From Gnetum montanum (Eukaryota > Streptophyta > Gnetopsida > Gnetales > Gnetaceae): a stretch of 61,986 bases of DNA. Position numbers and translations under genes: made by a program. Below the pieces are notes generated by a model. That model was not told the DNA's origin, made no database searches, and worked only from the letters and a program-made list of their open reading frames with translations. This document shows positions 1-11,639 of this stretch, in pieces. Every line of letters starts with the position of its first letter. Within the stretch, counting starts at the first letter, position 1. The stretch lies in assembly GCA_015680685.1 (NCBI GenBank), contig MNCI01002118.1:37162-99147 (forward strand), given 5' to 3'.

Positions 1-104
1 TGACATTGCTCCATTATCGGGAAGCTGAGCACAATAAAAATAAGTCTTTGCATGGTGTGGTTCTCACGCAAAAAATAAATAAAAAAATAGTGAGAATTCA
101 AAGC
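1..104 (+). repeat. Athila-like 3' spacer fragment with hairpin
   Basis: This short piece matches the spacer between pol and the 3' LTR of element B (around 9479-9536) in plus orientation, including the words GCATGGTGTGGTTCTCA and TGAGAATTCAAAGC. It contains a hairpin with arms at 61-67 and 90-96. The sequence to its right, after the single N at 105, belongs to a minus-strand element. The change of orientation across the N suggests a scaffold join rather than native contiguity. Confidence 0.6.
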
Positions 105-105
105 N

Positions 106-540
106 TAATAAAAAAGACAAAAACAAAAACAAAACAAATAGTCACACAAAGAAATGAGAAAGTATAATGATGTTGCAAAACAAAAAGTTGTAAAATTTAA
201 GAGAATGAAAAATATTTATTAATCCTACTTGTTATTAGAATGGGGGATATCCCCCATAACTAAATAGTTAATCATGGCAAGGATTAACAAATGAAAGATG
301 AGGATCCTTGCATGTTGGAAATATTGAAACTCAGTCATACTTACCCCATTGGGGTTCACACACCTAATTATAGTAAGCATAGTGGGGCAATTTATAATAT
401 GTGGTTCCCAGATAAATAGTTGACCCACTATGATACTTGAGACCGTAAGATGGTATGCAAGGATCAGGATGTCGCTCTCCATGGCTATATTCATTGGGCT
501 ATATGGTTGTTTGAGTGTTAATTAGTGGCCTTAATGAAGT
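106..540 (-). other. Non-coding spacer of element A
   Basis: A T-rich stretch when read on the minus strand. It resembles the 3' spacers of the other Athila-like elements (8850-9070 on plus, 40750-40900 on minus), which contain repeated TTTTGTTTTACA-like words. Gag homology fades near 540, and nothing like protease or reverse transcriptase follows. An open stretch at 225-494 on the minus strand is not convincingly coding. Confidence 0.5.
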
Positions 541-2300
541 AACATGAGGCGTTGGGTTCGAGGAGAAGGATGCACCACAGTGTTGGACTTGTGCTAAGTT
601 GGAGAACATAGTGGCCTCAAAACTGTGTTGTCCCTTCCTACAGTCATGTCTAAAGAAGGGATTCCTTTGATGTTGAGGAGGTCTCTCACTACTGTTAGCA
701 ATAGTAGCACAAGTAACATTCGTGGGTTGTTGCTATGGTGTAGACACTTCAGGAATAGCTAGCGGTGATGTAGAAGGAGGGAAAGAATGAGAATGTTGAA
801 ATTTAGAAGAAGTATAGGGTACACAAGGCAATGGTTGTGTTGAGAACATGGGCTGATAGTACCGAGGAGAATCATAATGCGGTGAGATAAAGTATGTTGA
901 CCCAATTGGGGAAGTAGGATGTTGGACTAGATAAGCATTTGGATTCGGATAATATGAAGGGTGTCTCCAGTTTAGGGATGGCTTCCCCCATGACTGGGAT
1001 TGTTGCCACTATGATTGAACATAGTATCTTTGTACAAACTCTGGGTGTAACGTGTTTTCCCAATTCTCATAGAAATATAACAAGATTGGGCATTGGCCCT
1101 TGGGGTGATCGTATAGGCAAATGTTGCATTCATACGTATGATCGGCATTTGAGCTCTTATTTTTCTCATCCCTTCTTTCCAGTTGTCTAATGATACTTTA
1201 TCCTACTTCTCGAGTTCTCAAAACTCTATCTCCAATAATATTGATATATTCTCAACACTTTTTATGCATCCATTCCAACATCTTATTGATCTTTGCCTCA
1301 ACTTCCTCTAATGATTGTTGTATTGGAAAAGATGGTTCTTCTTCCTTGAGATAGGTTGATTTCTCCTTTGTGTGATTATGGACCTTTGTTAAGTTGAGAT
1401 TTTGGTCCTATTGATGTTTTTCAACACTCTCACATCTAGCCATTTATCCTTCTTCTTTCGCTACCCACTTAATAAGCTCTTGGAATTGATGGGTTCATAG
1501 TTCATATAGTTGACCTTGGGCATACATCTCTAGGATCTCTCTTGTTTCATTATGAAGCCCATCAATGATATGGTACATTAGCCTTTCCTCGGAGAACTCA
1601 TGGCCTGGAAAATTGTTTAACAGTGCATAATATCTTTCTAAGTCCATGTCCAAGGGTTCATGTTGTGCTTGTTTCCACTCTTAGATTTGTTTCCTCAAGG
1701 CCGACACTCTTGCGTAAGTTTAATATCTTTCATTAAAGAGTTCTACCATTGTTGACCAACGTCGTATCGAATTTGGTTTTAATGATCTATACCATACTTT
1801 TGCTTGGCCAACGAGTATCATAGGAAAGAGCTTGAGTTTTTACCAACCGTTATCAATGTTATTCCATGCACAGGCATCATAGACGGCTTGTAAATGTTGT
1901 TGTGGATCTAATTCATAGCCTCCTGAGAAATTTTGAGAAATTTTTTTAAATCAAGCCTAGGTAGGAGTCTCTCTTTACGATGCCTACAGGAAATTCAAAT
2001 AGCCTCTTGTATTTGCATTAGGCTTGTAGTGGCTAGTAGGGGTTCATCTTCATCAAGTAAGTTATGCTTTCATGCGTTGGGACAATGTTTCCTTCGTTTA
2101 TGTTTATAAGAAACCCCCACCTTGGATTGCATACTCCAATCTTCATTGTCATATAATTCATTGGTTCTCCAATCAACTGCCTCACTAGATGTGGCATTAT
2201 CATAATCTTGTAGGAGAGGCATGATTGTGAAATTGTGTGAATTTCTATGTGACTTTTTATAATTATTTCTTCCTAAAAGATATATCATTAATTCCTATAC
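541..2300 (-). pseudogene. Athila-type gag remnant (element A)
   Basis: Minus-strand translations give the retrotransposon gag core: GGYELDPQQHLQAVYDAC near 1930-1870, followed by a KLKLFPMILVGQAKVWY-like stretch and an SIRRWSTMVELFNERY-like stretch down to about 1730. The same order occurs at 57470-57690 in element F. A proline/glutamine/tyrosine-rich tail follows toward 540. The N-terminus, with ATG at 2288, is charged and low in complexity. Multiple stops and frame changes break it. The product would have been the structural protein of virus-like particles; no zinc knuckle is visible, as is common in Athila. Confidence 0.75.
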
Positions 2301-2340
2301 AGTGATCTTGTATGATATAACTAATCTAGATAACTAGCAT

Positions 2341-2361
2341 CGTACCCAGAAACAGTGCCAA
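2341..2361 (-). promoter_or_regulatory. Primer-binding site of element A
   Basis: The minus strand reads TGGCACTGTTTCTGGGTACG directly inside the LTR end. It resembles the tRNA-Asp site used by many plant gypsy elements (TGGCGCCGTTGCCGGGGA) with decayed CpGs. The primer identity is an inference from that resemblance. Confidence 0.65.
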
Positions 2362-3174
2362 TGATGAGTGGCAAGGTATCCCTACACTCAACCATACGAA
2401 TACAAGGGTTTCACAAACAATCCAGTCGAACTTCGCAGATAGACTAGTTGTTGTATCTAGATAGTTACTCGTAGGTCGTAGTTCACTATCTTCTCAAACT
2501 TACTTGTATTGTCATGGTTGTATGGTTAAGTAAGCTTGAGGTATATGATTTTTATAGCTTTTGTATTTTTTATGTCTTCTACTAATAAAGGAGAGGGAGA
2601 GAGAACTAAGTGGCTAACTTATATTAACTATTCATTAATTAAGTTCTAAATATCCTAACACTAGTATCCATTCCCACTTGCCGTACACATCCTAAACCAG
2701 TGCAACGCTGCTGGGATTACCAAACGCTAATCGTTACTGGGTTACCAAGTGCTACACACATGCTCAAAGTGTTCGTACTGAGTGTATTTAACTAAGGGAG
2801 TTGAAGGTTGAGAAAGAGATTAATTAACTAGGAAAGCATTAAACATTCAACAATAATTAATTACTAATTAGCTTAATCTGCATGATGCAAGGCTTATCAT
2901 AAAGTTTGTCTTTATTGCCATACACAAATGTGTGCTTAGGTACAAATTGCTCGAATCAAGATCCATTCACTCTATGACTCCTACTACGGACACACAAAAA
3001 TTATTCTAACTCTGGAATGACTAAACTGCTAGAATCTAGCTAAGGGTCTAATTCTAACTATCTGGAACCAAGGGTGTCACCTCTTATTTATAGAAGATGA
3101 GGTAGGACGTGATATCACATATGCGATATCGCGTGGCGGATGTGATATCGTGTACGTGATATCGCGGCTCATCA
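2362..3174 (-). repeat. 5' LTR of element A
   Basis: The LTR is bounded by TGATGAG and CTCATCA, the terminal inverted repeat shared by all Athila-family LTRs in this window. On the minus strand it begins with a palindrome-rich U3 cassette (3094-3174) with several copies of GATATC in CpG-rich context, then a TATA box, then a transcribed part that aligns with the other LTRs, ending in a GGGATACCTTGCCACTCATCA-like end. Length is 813 bp. It is flanked on the left by the primer site and on the right by gag of element B. Confidence 0.85.
3085..3093 (-). promoter_or_regulatory. TATA box of LTR A
   Basis: CTATAAATA on the minus strand, 81 bases into the LTR, at the position conserved in the sibling LTRs and followed by the conserved word AGAGG. 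Confidence 0.65.
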
Positions 3175-5210
3175 ATCATGGTCATGATCGTTGAAGGGGT
3201 GGTAGCAGGTACTATGATGGTGCTGGTTCTCCTTCCTCTTCCCCTTTGTCATCGTCATCTTCTTCTTCTAACTCTAATTGTGACCACAAAAGGTGAGACT
3301 ATGATGGAGGTAACCAAAATAACCAATGGGACCAAAATAATCAAAATGACCAAAATGATCATTAGGAAAGGCAAGATCAAGGGCATGGACATTCAAGAGA
3401 GGCACATCGTCATGAAAAAAGGGGTAGAATAGGGCATCATAGGCACCATGAATAAGGCCTTAATGAGCTTTTACTTGCTATCCAAAGTATGCTCAATATT
3501 ATATAAGTAATACATATTCCAACAAGGCATGTGAAGGATAGTCAAATCAAAAGGTTAGATATGAAGAATATTCCTTGATTTGAAGGGGGATATAACTTTG
3601 ATCTGCAAAACCATCTCCAAGCTTTTCAAGACACATGTGCCCTACAGAACATATAGAATAAGTGGTAGAAACTTAAGTATTCCCTAAGATACTCATCAAA
3701 GAAGTAGATAATTGGTATTGGTCCTTAGAGCCAGAATCTATTAGGCAATGGAGTACTATGCTTAACTTGTTCAATAATAAATATTAAATGTACTTCAAAG
3801 TGTCCAACTTGAGAAGGAAAATCCAAGAATGGAAACAAAGAATACATGAATCCTTGGATGCCTCCATTGGCCAATACTATTCCTTAATGCACAAATGTTA
3901 GGCCATGGTTATTCTCAACTAGATCAACTTTGCCACATTGTAGATGGACTTCAATCAGAAATGAGAAGAACCCTTGGTGTCTATGAATAGGGGTGACTAT
4001 CAAAATTAAGTGTCCATTAGATACAAAGATTAATCAAGTAGGTACCTAAAGAGGAGGATGAATTAAGAAAAAGAGAAAGTGCAAAAGAGTACAGCTATGA
4101 TCCTTGGATTCACAACAAGAAGGCTTGATTCTGTGATAGTGAGGAAAAATCCACATCTGATGAGGTTGTGAATAGAAAAACCTTGCTACTCCAAAAATTT
4201 CAATCTAAAATTATGGCCGAGGTTGATCAATTATGGGATTCCATGAATAGAAAATGTCAAGCTATCCTCAAAATTGCTGAAGAGTCCAAAGAACAAGGTA
4301 GTGATCATGAGCACAAGAGGCACAAGGAAGTTGAACATGCCTATCACAAAGGTCAGGGAAAGATTATTGCAGTAGAAGAAGTTGTAAAAAGTGAATCAAA
4401 TGATGATGGTGGTTGTGACGTTTGCCAATATGAATATCCTAAGGGATGTTCCCCTATAGTGTCACATCTACAAGAGTCTAGGATGTATGCTTTAAATCCA
4501 CCACTAACATAAAGGCAAACATCGAGAAGATTACCTTATCCTCAAGGTAATTTCAAATAGTTTCATCAAAAATAGCAATATAATGAAAGTGGAGCTCCAC
4601 TGCAATCATATGAGTAGTATCAACAATGGTAGTAACCATAATCATGGGTGATGGTAACACCAAGGTAGAAATACCCTTACCAATAGCCTAATCCATATGG
4701 TTACTATGTTCAGCAACCACTATCTTCACATGACTCCTCTAGTCATGTCTCTACTTTCCAACCTCACTACCATCCTTCTAATTATTATTAAACACATTCT
4801 CCACATGAAAGAAGGGATACCATCTCTTATCCTTATCCTCCTCCTAACCCTGCACATGTTCCTCCTCCACCCACATAGCTACCACCTACTTCACCTATGT
4901 AGGTGACCTACTAGCTCAACCACAACAAGACAATTCTATGAGGGCGTTTAATTTACAACCAGTTCATTAATCGAATGGGTCAAATACTCGATCAAAGAAA
5001 AGACCTTTCTTTTGACCTCATGATTCACCTAAGCCCTCACATACACCTGCAATTGACAACACTATGCCTATATCTTCCTCAATACAATACCTTTAAGTCC
5101 CCTTCAAACCAAAATTTTCCTAGGATCCATACCGTCATGCTTACTCATACAGTATCTAATTGGATCTGTGCTAGAAACCTTCTAGAAAATTGACTGATCT
5201 TGGAAATTCT
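3175..5210 (+). pseudogene. Athila-type gag remnant (element B)
   Basis: The sequence starts inside gag, in a Ser/Asn/His-rich low-complexity section equivalent to 57130-57340 of element F. The conserved core follows near 3545-3780, with words such as FEGGYNFDLQNHLQAFQDTC and a broken WSTMLNLFNN-like motif, and then a charged C-terminal part at 4168-4512. From 4520 to 5210 lies a Pro/Gln/Tyr/His-rich linker. Frames switch repeatedly and stops are frequent. It would have encoded the particle protein. Confidence 0.7.
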
Positions 5211-5223
5211 CTAATTTATTTGT

Positions 5224-5673
5224 AGATTGTTGAGAATGAACCATGCAAGGCTCTTCTTGATTTAGGTTTTGGTGTCAATTTAATTTCTAATTATATGTAC
5301 ACCACATGGAACCTACCTCCTCTCAAGAAGAGTAACATAAGATTAGAATTGGTAGATCAACCCATCACTGTTCCATTAGGATTGGTAGGAGACATTGTAA
5401 CCACTGTCTATGGGTGGTCCTATCTTGTTGATTTCCTAGTAATCAAAGTGGAGAATTACAAAGGGGACTTCCCAATCATCATGGACAGGACATGGCTTAG
5501 CATTGTTGATGCTAGAATGGGTATCAAAGATCTTTCCCTGAAAATATCTAAAGAAAATGCATTTAGAAAGATCAAGAAGAAGAGGGTTCCATGCATCAGG
5601 TGCAATGATACAAGGTGTAATTGTGTGCAAAAACTATGGGCCATAAAGCAAGCATCAATCTCTACATGCAAGT
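5224..5673 (+). pseudogene. Aspartic protease domain (element B)
   Basis: One frame reads through ALLDLGFGVNLIS near 5250-5290 and continues open from 5295 to 5675. The D-L-G triplet with the following V-N-L is the active-site form typical of Athila proteases. The remainder includes PLGLVGDIVTTVYGWSY and a DFLVIKVENYKGDFPIIM stretch forming the expected second half of a retropepsin fold. The equivalent region in element F (59130-59545) has lost the catalytic aspartate. This domain would cleave the gag-pol polyprotein. Confidence 0.8.
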
Positions 5674-5925
5674 AGTATGCATCAGAAGCTAAAATCTAAA
5701 GGTATCTATATGCAGCAACTACAAAATAGGAGGGCACCCAATGGCTGACCGCTGATTCTAAGAGTAGCACACTTTGCATGGAATTGAATGAGAGCCTGAC
5801 ATGCACATTGTCAAAGGCATGGATGAACTACAGCAAGTTCATCACCAACTCTCTGATGATACCTACTAGGGAGAGTTGAAAATTCCTGACAATTTTAAGT
5901 AAGAGCCCCTCGAACTAAAAACATT

Positions 5926-7400
5926 ATCGACTAGAATGAAATATGTGTTTTTGAAAAATGGGAAGCTGGTTATAATTAATGAAAATCTTACTCTAGAGTA
6001 GAAAAAGATGCTATTGAAGGTAGTTGAGAAATGGTTAGTAGCTTTTACTTTGTCATATCCTGAATTCATAGGTATTGATCCTAGGATATGCCAACATCGC
6101 ATATACATTGATTAGGCCATGAAGCCAAAAAGATAGCCACAAAGGCAATTGAACCCCAAACTAAAGTATATTGTCAAGGAGGAAATCAAACAACTCCTCA
6201 AGGTAAGGTTCATTTATCCCATTATGAATAGTGAGTGGGTTAGTCCACTCATAATTGTGCCAAAGAAAGGTGGAAAGTGGTGGGTCTGCATCAATTTTCA
6301 ACTATTGAATATGGCAACATTCAAAGATCATTTTCCATTTCCATTTGTTGATTAGGTGCTTGACACAATATCTAGGCATTGCTACTATAGTTTTCTAGAT
6401 GGCTATAGTGGCTATAACCAAATTCAAATTGCACCAAAATACCAAGCAAAGAAAACATTCACAAATCCCTGGGGGACTTTTACATATTACAAAATTGCAT
6501 TTGATCTATGCAATGCTCTTGCCACATTTCAGTTCTTGGTTCTAAGCATTTTTCAATAGTAGATCAGTAGTGGTATGGAGGTCTTCATGGATGACATCTC
6601 CACTTATGGAGCTACATTTGAACAAGCCCTAGACTACCTTGAGCAAGTGCTTAAATAATGTGTTGAAACCAACTTGTGGCTCAATTGGCAAAAAAGTCAC
6701 TTAATGGTTTAGGAGGGCATTGTATTGGGGCATAGAATATCACAAGTAAGAATTGAGGTAGACCTTGAGAAAATAAGGATCATCGAAGAAATAACCCACC
6801 AACCAGAAACTATAAAAGATGTTCGATCATTCCTTGGACATACTAGCTAATACAAATGATTCATAGAGAATTTCTCTAAGATCACAAAATTTTTGGTGGA
6901 GCTAACAAAGAAAGATGCTCCCTTTGTTTGAACCACGGAATGTAAAAAATCATTCCAATAGCTAAAAGAGAAACTTGTAGAAACTCCAATCCTACAAGCA
7001 CCTAACTAGTCTAGACCATTTTATATCATGACAAATGCATCAAATTATGCCTTGGGAGCTATGTTGATGTAGTTAGATGATAAGAAACATCCATACTACA
7101 TCCACTGCACTAACCAAGGCATTGTGGGTGCACAACTAAACTACACCACCACATAAAAGGAATTTATGGTAGCGGTGTTTGCTCTAGAGAAGTTTAGGCA
7201 TTATGTGCTTGGATACAAGGTTTTTATGCACACAAATCATAGTGTCATCTACTTCCTAATGAATAAGCCAATGGTGAGCCCCCATGTCATACAGTGGCTA
7301 GTGATTTTGTAGGAATTTGATCTTATGATGGTAGATCAAAAAGCACATTGAAAATGTGGTTGCTAATCACTTATCTTGATTGCGATGGAACGACAAAGAG
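5926..7400 (+). pseudogene. Reverse transcriptase and RNase H (element B)
   Basis: RT begins with a leader near 5930-6110 and then shows SEWVSPLIIVPKKGGKWW (6225-6285), FLDGYSGYNQIQIA (about 6390-6435) and the catalytic box FMDD at 6584-6595. LNWQKSHLMV and LGHRIS follow. The connection and RNase H domain run from about 6800 to 7380, with words like ASNYALGAML and YTTT-KEF. The first RNase H aspartate is replaced by asparagine (TNAS instead of TDAS near 7030). Several stops, for example at 6353 and in 6658-7320, break the reading frame. Confidence 0.85.
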
Positions 7401-7582
7401 GAAGAAGATCCATAATCTAATATGTTTCTGAATGAACTCCTCTTTACTAGGAATGTAACTAAATAATTTCCTAATAAGCCTAAATGGTATGATGGCATTC
7501 TTACCATCTTCTCACTCAAGAAATGCTATAAGGGCTAGACGACTAAAAGAAATAACAGTTTCTTTACTAGGTAAAACACTTC
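7401..7582 (+). other. RNase H to integrase linker
   Basis: About 180 bases joining the end of the RNase H homology to the integrase zinc domain. It translates into a broken, charged spacer without a recognisable motif. Confidence 0.4.
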
Positions 7583-8700
7583 ATGGAGATCAATGAACAC
7601 CTCTACAAGGTGTGCGTCAATGACCTAGTTCATTGGTGTGTCCCTAATGCTAATCAACTATGCATTCTCCAAGATGCTCATGAAGCTCCTTGTGGAGGAC
7701 ACTATGCTAGGAAATGCATGACCATTGAAATCTTGATGGCAAGGTACTATTGGCCAAAAATCTTTAGGGATGCTCACCAGTATGTTCACTCTTGTGAATG
7801 ATGCCAACGAGATGGTGGAATGATTGCTCACATGGAGGAACCTCAATAATGTATTCAACCACTAGAATCCTTTGACATCTGGGATATTAATTTCATGGGC
7901 CCCATCATGCCTATGTTAAATGGAAAGGCATACATCATAGTTGTTGTTGACTATTGTATGAAATGGTTAGAAGCAGTAGCCATCATCAACAATACATCTT
8001 CTACTATTGCTCGGTTTGTACAAAAAAATGTTGTAAATAGGTTTAGTGTGCCACATGCATTAATTTCTAATAATGGAACTCACTTTATAGCCACTACTTT
8101 TTGGAAGCTCATGCAACACTTGGGGGTTGAACATAAACTCATAACACCTTACCATCCTGAAGCTAATGATCAAGATGAGATTGCCAATAGGGAAATCACA
8201 AGAATACTAACAAGAACTATTAGCAAGTATAGGAAAGACTGGAGCACAAAACTCAATAATGCCCTTTGGGCCTACCGCTCAACATGGAAACTTCCTATAG
8301 GCTACTCTCTCTATGATCTTATGTATAGGAAATTACCAACACTTCCTATTCAATTCAAGCTCCGTACACTTTCAACAGCTTGTGACCTCAACCTTGACTT
8401 GATTCTAGCACAAAAAGAAAGACTAATGAATCTCAACCTTCTAGAAAAAAACTGATTAGTAGCCCTATCATCTAAAGAGTTACACAAGGCCTACAACAAA
8501 AAGCAACATGACCTAAAAATCAGAAAAGTCAACTTTCAACCAGGAGATAAGGTTCTCTATTAGAACACACACATACCTCAATGAACTAAGTTTTGAACAT
8601 TGTGGGAAGGACCTTACATCATTTACGAGACTTTCCTTCTGGGGCCATGATGATCTACAAGCTTGAGAGCCCAAATAAGAAATAATTGGTCAACATACAA
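7583..8700 (+). pseudogene. Integrase (element B), catalytic Asp lost
   Basis: The N-terminal HHCC zinc domain is visible (HEAPCGGHYARKC near 7680-7720, then HSCE before a stop at 7801 and CQRDGG). The catalytic core is open from 7895 to 8455 (186 codons). The triad is damaged: the first Asp (normally in GIDFMGP) is Asn at 7889-7891, the second Asp (normally SDNGTHF) is Asn at 8069-8071, and the Glu at 8177-8179 is intact. NALWAYRSTWKLPIGYS follows, typical of Athila integrases. The C-terminal GPY-like part (8520-8700) is frameshifted. Confidence 0.85.
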
Positions 8701-8855
8701 TAATTTAAACCTTTCCACAAGCATAAGCCAACTAATACAACAAAAGCCTCAATGAAAGGATGACCACGCTCCATATTTCAGATCTCCTCTTTTCAACTTA
8801 GTCATGGAGGAGATGGCCACCTAGGCTAAACATATAAGTGGCTCCTTAGTTTTTC

Positions 8856-8950
8856 AATTTTTTGTTTTACACATTTTTTGTTTTGCAACTTTTTATTTTA
8901 CACATTTTTTACTTTGCAACTTTTTATTTTACACATTTTTTATTTTACAT
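8856..8950 (+). repeat. 31-bp T-rich tandem repeat, about 3 copies
   Basis: Three near-identical units carry the words TTTTATTTTACACA and TTTGCAAC in sequence, each about 31 bases long. The third unit diverges at its end. It lies just downstream of pol. Confidence 0.7.
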
Positions 8951-9501
8951 GTTTTGTTTTCATGTTATTAATCTTTTCTAATTTTTTTTACACCATTGTT
9001 AGTACATTTGCTATTTCTTGAATATTTTACACTTTCTTTTATATTTTCTTTTATTTTATTTGGTGTGATTTTCTAATTATTTATTAATAAGTGCCAAGTA
9101 CAATAATAATATGTTGCTTGATGGTGGTTTGTACTACTTTATTATTTGATTGTCGGTGTCTAGGTTTTGGCTTTGAATTTCATTATGAATAATTAGGACA
9201 TGGTTTCTTTTTCATGTAATAGTTAGTAAGTCCACAACATCCACCCATCCACAAACTCTATGGTTTTCCTTGTTCTAGAAATGTGTGGTCCCTTTTTCAT
9301 TAACACAACTTTAATAAATATGTGACTTTGGTAGTTTCCCAAATTGGAAAGGATTCAAAGGTTTGAACAAGGTGTGGCTTAAAGGGGATTTGGTATTCTT
9401 TGTACCTTTCTATTTGCCTAGGTGCATGTGTGTTTTCATGAATTTCTTATCATTCCATGTCAACCAATAAAAGGAAGTTGAATAAGTCCTTGCATGGTGT
9501 G

Positions 9502-9529
9502 GTTCTCATCACAAAAAAATGATGAGAAT
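9502..9529 (+). other. Conserved hairpin in 3' spacer
   Basis: Arms TTCTCATCA (9503-9511) and TGATGAGAA (9520-9528) flank an A-rich loop. The flanks GCATGGTGTGG and TTCAAAGC are also present at 50-104, where the arms are TTCTCAC and GTGAGAA. The stem is therefore kept with a T-A pair exchanged for a C-G pair. The role is unknown. Confidence 0.55.
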
Positions 9530-10739
9530 TCAAAGCACATCCCTTAGACAAAATAAGCAGGCTACATGCATTGGTTATGGGACTAGTCTCTACTAACTAA
9601 GGTCCTTTCTCACTTCCTACTTCTTTTTTCTTCTCTAATAGGGAATGGTGGTTATTCTATGGGAGCACTCTTGTGTCTCAGGGGATGAACTCATCTTAGA
9701 ATGATAATGTGAAGTTATTGAATGTGGTTCATTTTGGTCTAGACTAAGGATGGATCCTATCAAGTCATTAACCATAAATTCCACAAGGGACTTCATGTAA
9801 CCTTAATTAGGAACTTCATTCCACACTCTCTGTCATCCATCTATGCTTTTCATGTCTCACCTCACTGTCAATTTCATGTTCTTGTTTGATGTCCTAGTCT
9901 GATGTGTTGTAATTCTTAGTTAGTTTCTTTTGGGTTTTTGTACTTAACCTTCTATAACAATTAATCATCCACAAAGCCCATGGACTCTTTGGTTTGAATT
10001 TATGCAAGGACATAAAAGTCATGTGCCTACTTTGGGGAGGACCCACTTGCATATCTTTTGGCTAGATTAGTTAAGTTCTTTATCCTTAGACACTCTTACA
10101 ATAAAATTCTTTTTGTTTACCCCATCAATGACATCCAATTGTGCATATCTTCACAACATTTTTCAGTGAATTTTCCTTTTTGTTGTTGTGAATTCTTACA
10201 CCCTCTTCAAATATTTCTATGTGTTAAACTTTTTCAAATTTAATGGATCACTTATTTATTTGACCCTATTTGTCAACCTTCCTACTAACACTACTAAAGA
10301 AATCAATCTACCACAATCATAACTTAGCCAAGTGTAACCACCAATGAGACAAGGCATTTAACAGCTATGCATTACACATTACATACTAATTTATGATTAT
10401 GTTGTGATTACATTGGGAAGCATGGATTAGAAGTCAGACTACCTTCACTAAGGATGATGCGGAAATATCACACAATGAGGACCGTTCATGATCATTGGAT
10501 CTTTTCTCTTATTTCTCTACTACCAAGAGGTGTTGGATGTTAGTGTTATCCAAGGTATTCCCTTCTCTTATCATGGACACCCAGTTTTGTAAAAATTGTA
10601 TCTCTGTACACTTGGGCACTCAGAGTTTGTTATTTCATTTGAGTCAATTTGTATGTTAGTCAATAATCCCATACCTATCCAATATTTTGTAAAGAAATTT
10701 TTCCTCCTCTTCTTCACTCAAGGACAAGTTTTCAATTAG

Positions 10740-10750
10740 TCATGGGGGTA
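10740..10750 (+). promoter_or_regulatory. Polypurine tract of element B
   Basis: TCATGGGGGTA directly precedes the LTR start TGATGA. The same G5-T-A to TGATGAG arrangement occurs at the 3' LTR of the element at 35724-44330, on the minus strand. It would prime plus-strand DNA synthesis. Confidence 0.75.
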
Positions 10751-11576
10751 TGATGAAATGTGTTTTTCATCTGCTCCAACATCAAGTATCTGATGTCAAA
10801 GTCTTGATGTAATGTCAAGTATCTGACATCAAGGAGTATACTATAGCCTGTAAATATAGTGCCTAGGCTCCCGATTTGGTTGTCAATTTTTGATCATTTT
10901 TCAATCAAAGTAGTGAAGCTCTTGTAGTTTATTTTCTCCAAGGTTATAATATTTTCTAAGTGCCCACAAAAGAAGTCTAAGTATATACAGTTCTATGTTT
11001 GAACACTAATGTATTTGAGTGCAATAGTATGATGGGAATAAAATGAACTCTTTTAACAATCCTTACAGCACTAAGAATAGATTAACGTTTCTTTTAATGC
11101 ACTTTACTTTAATTCATTTGAACTAAGCAATTACTTTCTAGTAGTTAATGAACACAAGCACGACTCTTCGAACATATATATAGTACTTGGTAACCCAGCA
11201 ATGCTTAATGTTTGGTAGCCCAGCAACACTATATGTGTTCAAGATGTGTCTAGGAAACTAGGGTGGTTACTTGTGTTAGGCTAGTTAGACCATAAATGAA
11301 CTCGATCTTAAATTACTCTATCTTTCATTCTTATTATAGGCAACTAAACTCATAAAACATAAAATAAGAAAAATCATGTACCTCAATTACACTTAAACCA
11401 TACCCTTGAGCCTCACAAGTATAGTTGGAAATACAATGAGCATTCTCAATGCCCATTTCACTTCCTAGAAGAACTTGTGTACTAGAGAAATATAGGTCCA
11501 TGAAATTCAATCAAATCACATGTAAACACCTTAGTGATTCATATGGTTGGGCATAGGTGTATGTATCCGCTCATCA
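10751..11576 (+). repeat. 3' LTR of element B
   Basis: 826 bp from TGATGAA to CTCATCA. After the first 35 bases comes a cassette of direct and inverted copies of ATCAAGTATCTGA and CTTGATG words (10780-10836). A weakened TATA box (CTGTAAATA, 10848-10856) is followed by the shared R/U5 portion, with GTGAAGCTCTTG near 10911 and GGTTGGGCATAG near 11546. ATAAT (11577-11581) is the presumed right copy of the target duplication; the left copy is off-window. Confidence 0.85.
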
Positions 11577-11639
11577 ATAATGGTAAAAAAGAATCCTATA
11601 GATGAGCCCCATTTTATTAGGAAAAGGCTATGATGATGA

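Larger units (their letters stand above)
1..3174 (-). mobile_element. Athila-like LTR retrotransposon A, partial
   Basis: From right to left this holds a 5' LTR (2362-3174), a primer-binding site (2341-2361), a broken gag (about 540-2300) and a 3' non-coding spacer that runs off the window. Left of gag I see no protease or RT. The spacer at 121-300 resembles 40750-40900 of the gag-only element at 35724-44330, so A is probably a non-autonomous relative that lost pol. It is inserted in element B: internal gag sequence of B resumes at 3175. The base pairs ATCAT at 3175-3179 are the likely target duplication, but the partner copy is outside the window. Confidence 0.75.
8701..10739 (+). other. Non-coding 3' spacer of element B
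   Basis: Two kilobases between integrase and polypurine tract. It holds a T-rich tandem repeat (8856-8950), a conserved hairpin (9502-9529) and otherwise no coding signal in either strand; the open stretch at 10058-10243 has no recognisable content. Long post-pol spacers are usual in Athila elements, where an env-like frame can occur. I see no membrane protein here. Confidence 0.6.
3175..11576 (+). mobile_element. Athila-like Ty3/gypsy element B, 5'-interrupted
   Basis: In order on the plus strand: gag (3175-5210), protease (5224-5673), RT and RNase H (5926-7400), integrase (7583-8700), a 2-kb non-coding spacer, polypurine tract and 3' LTR (10751-11576). The protease signature (LDLG followed by VNLIS) and the RT phrase FLDGYSGYNQI are typical of the Athila lineage. 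The 5' LTR and primer site are missing here because element A is inserted at 3174/3175; they should lie left of the window. Many in-frame stops make it immobile. Confidence 0.85.

Noticed and set aside
939-1190. Plus-strand ORF opposite the gag of element A
   Set aside because: Lies antisense to recognisable gag and has no motif of its own.
3178-3432. 84-codon plus-strand ORF starting MVMIVEGVV
   Set aside because: It is out of frame with the gag words of the same stretch; a shadow of low-complexity gag sequence.
10058-10243. Possible env-like ORF in the post-pol spacer of element B
   Set aside because: Only 61 codons, no signal peptide or membrane pattern, and no matching frame in related elements here.
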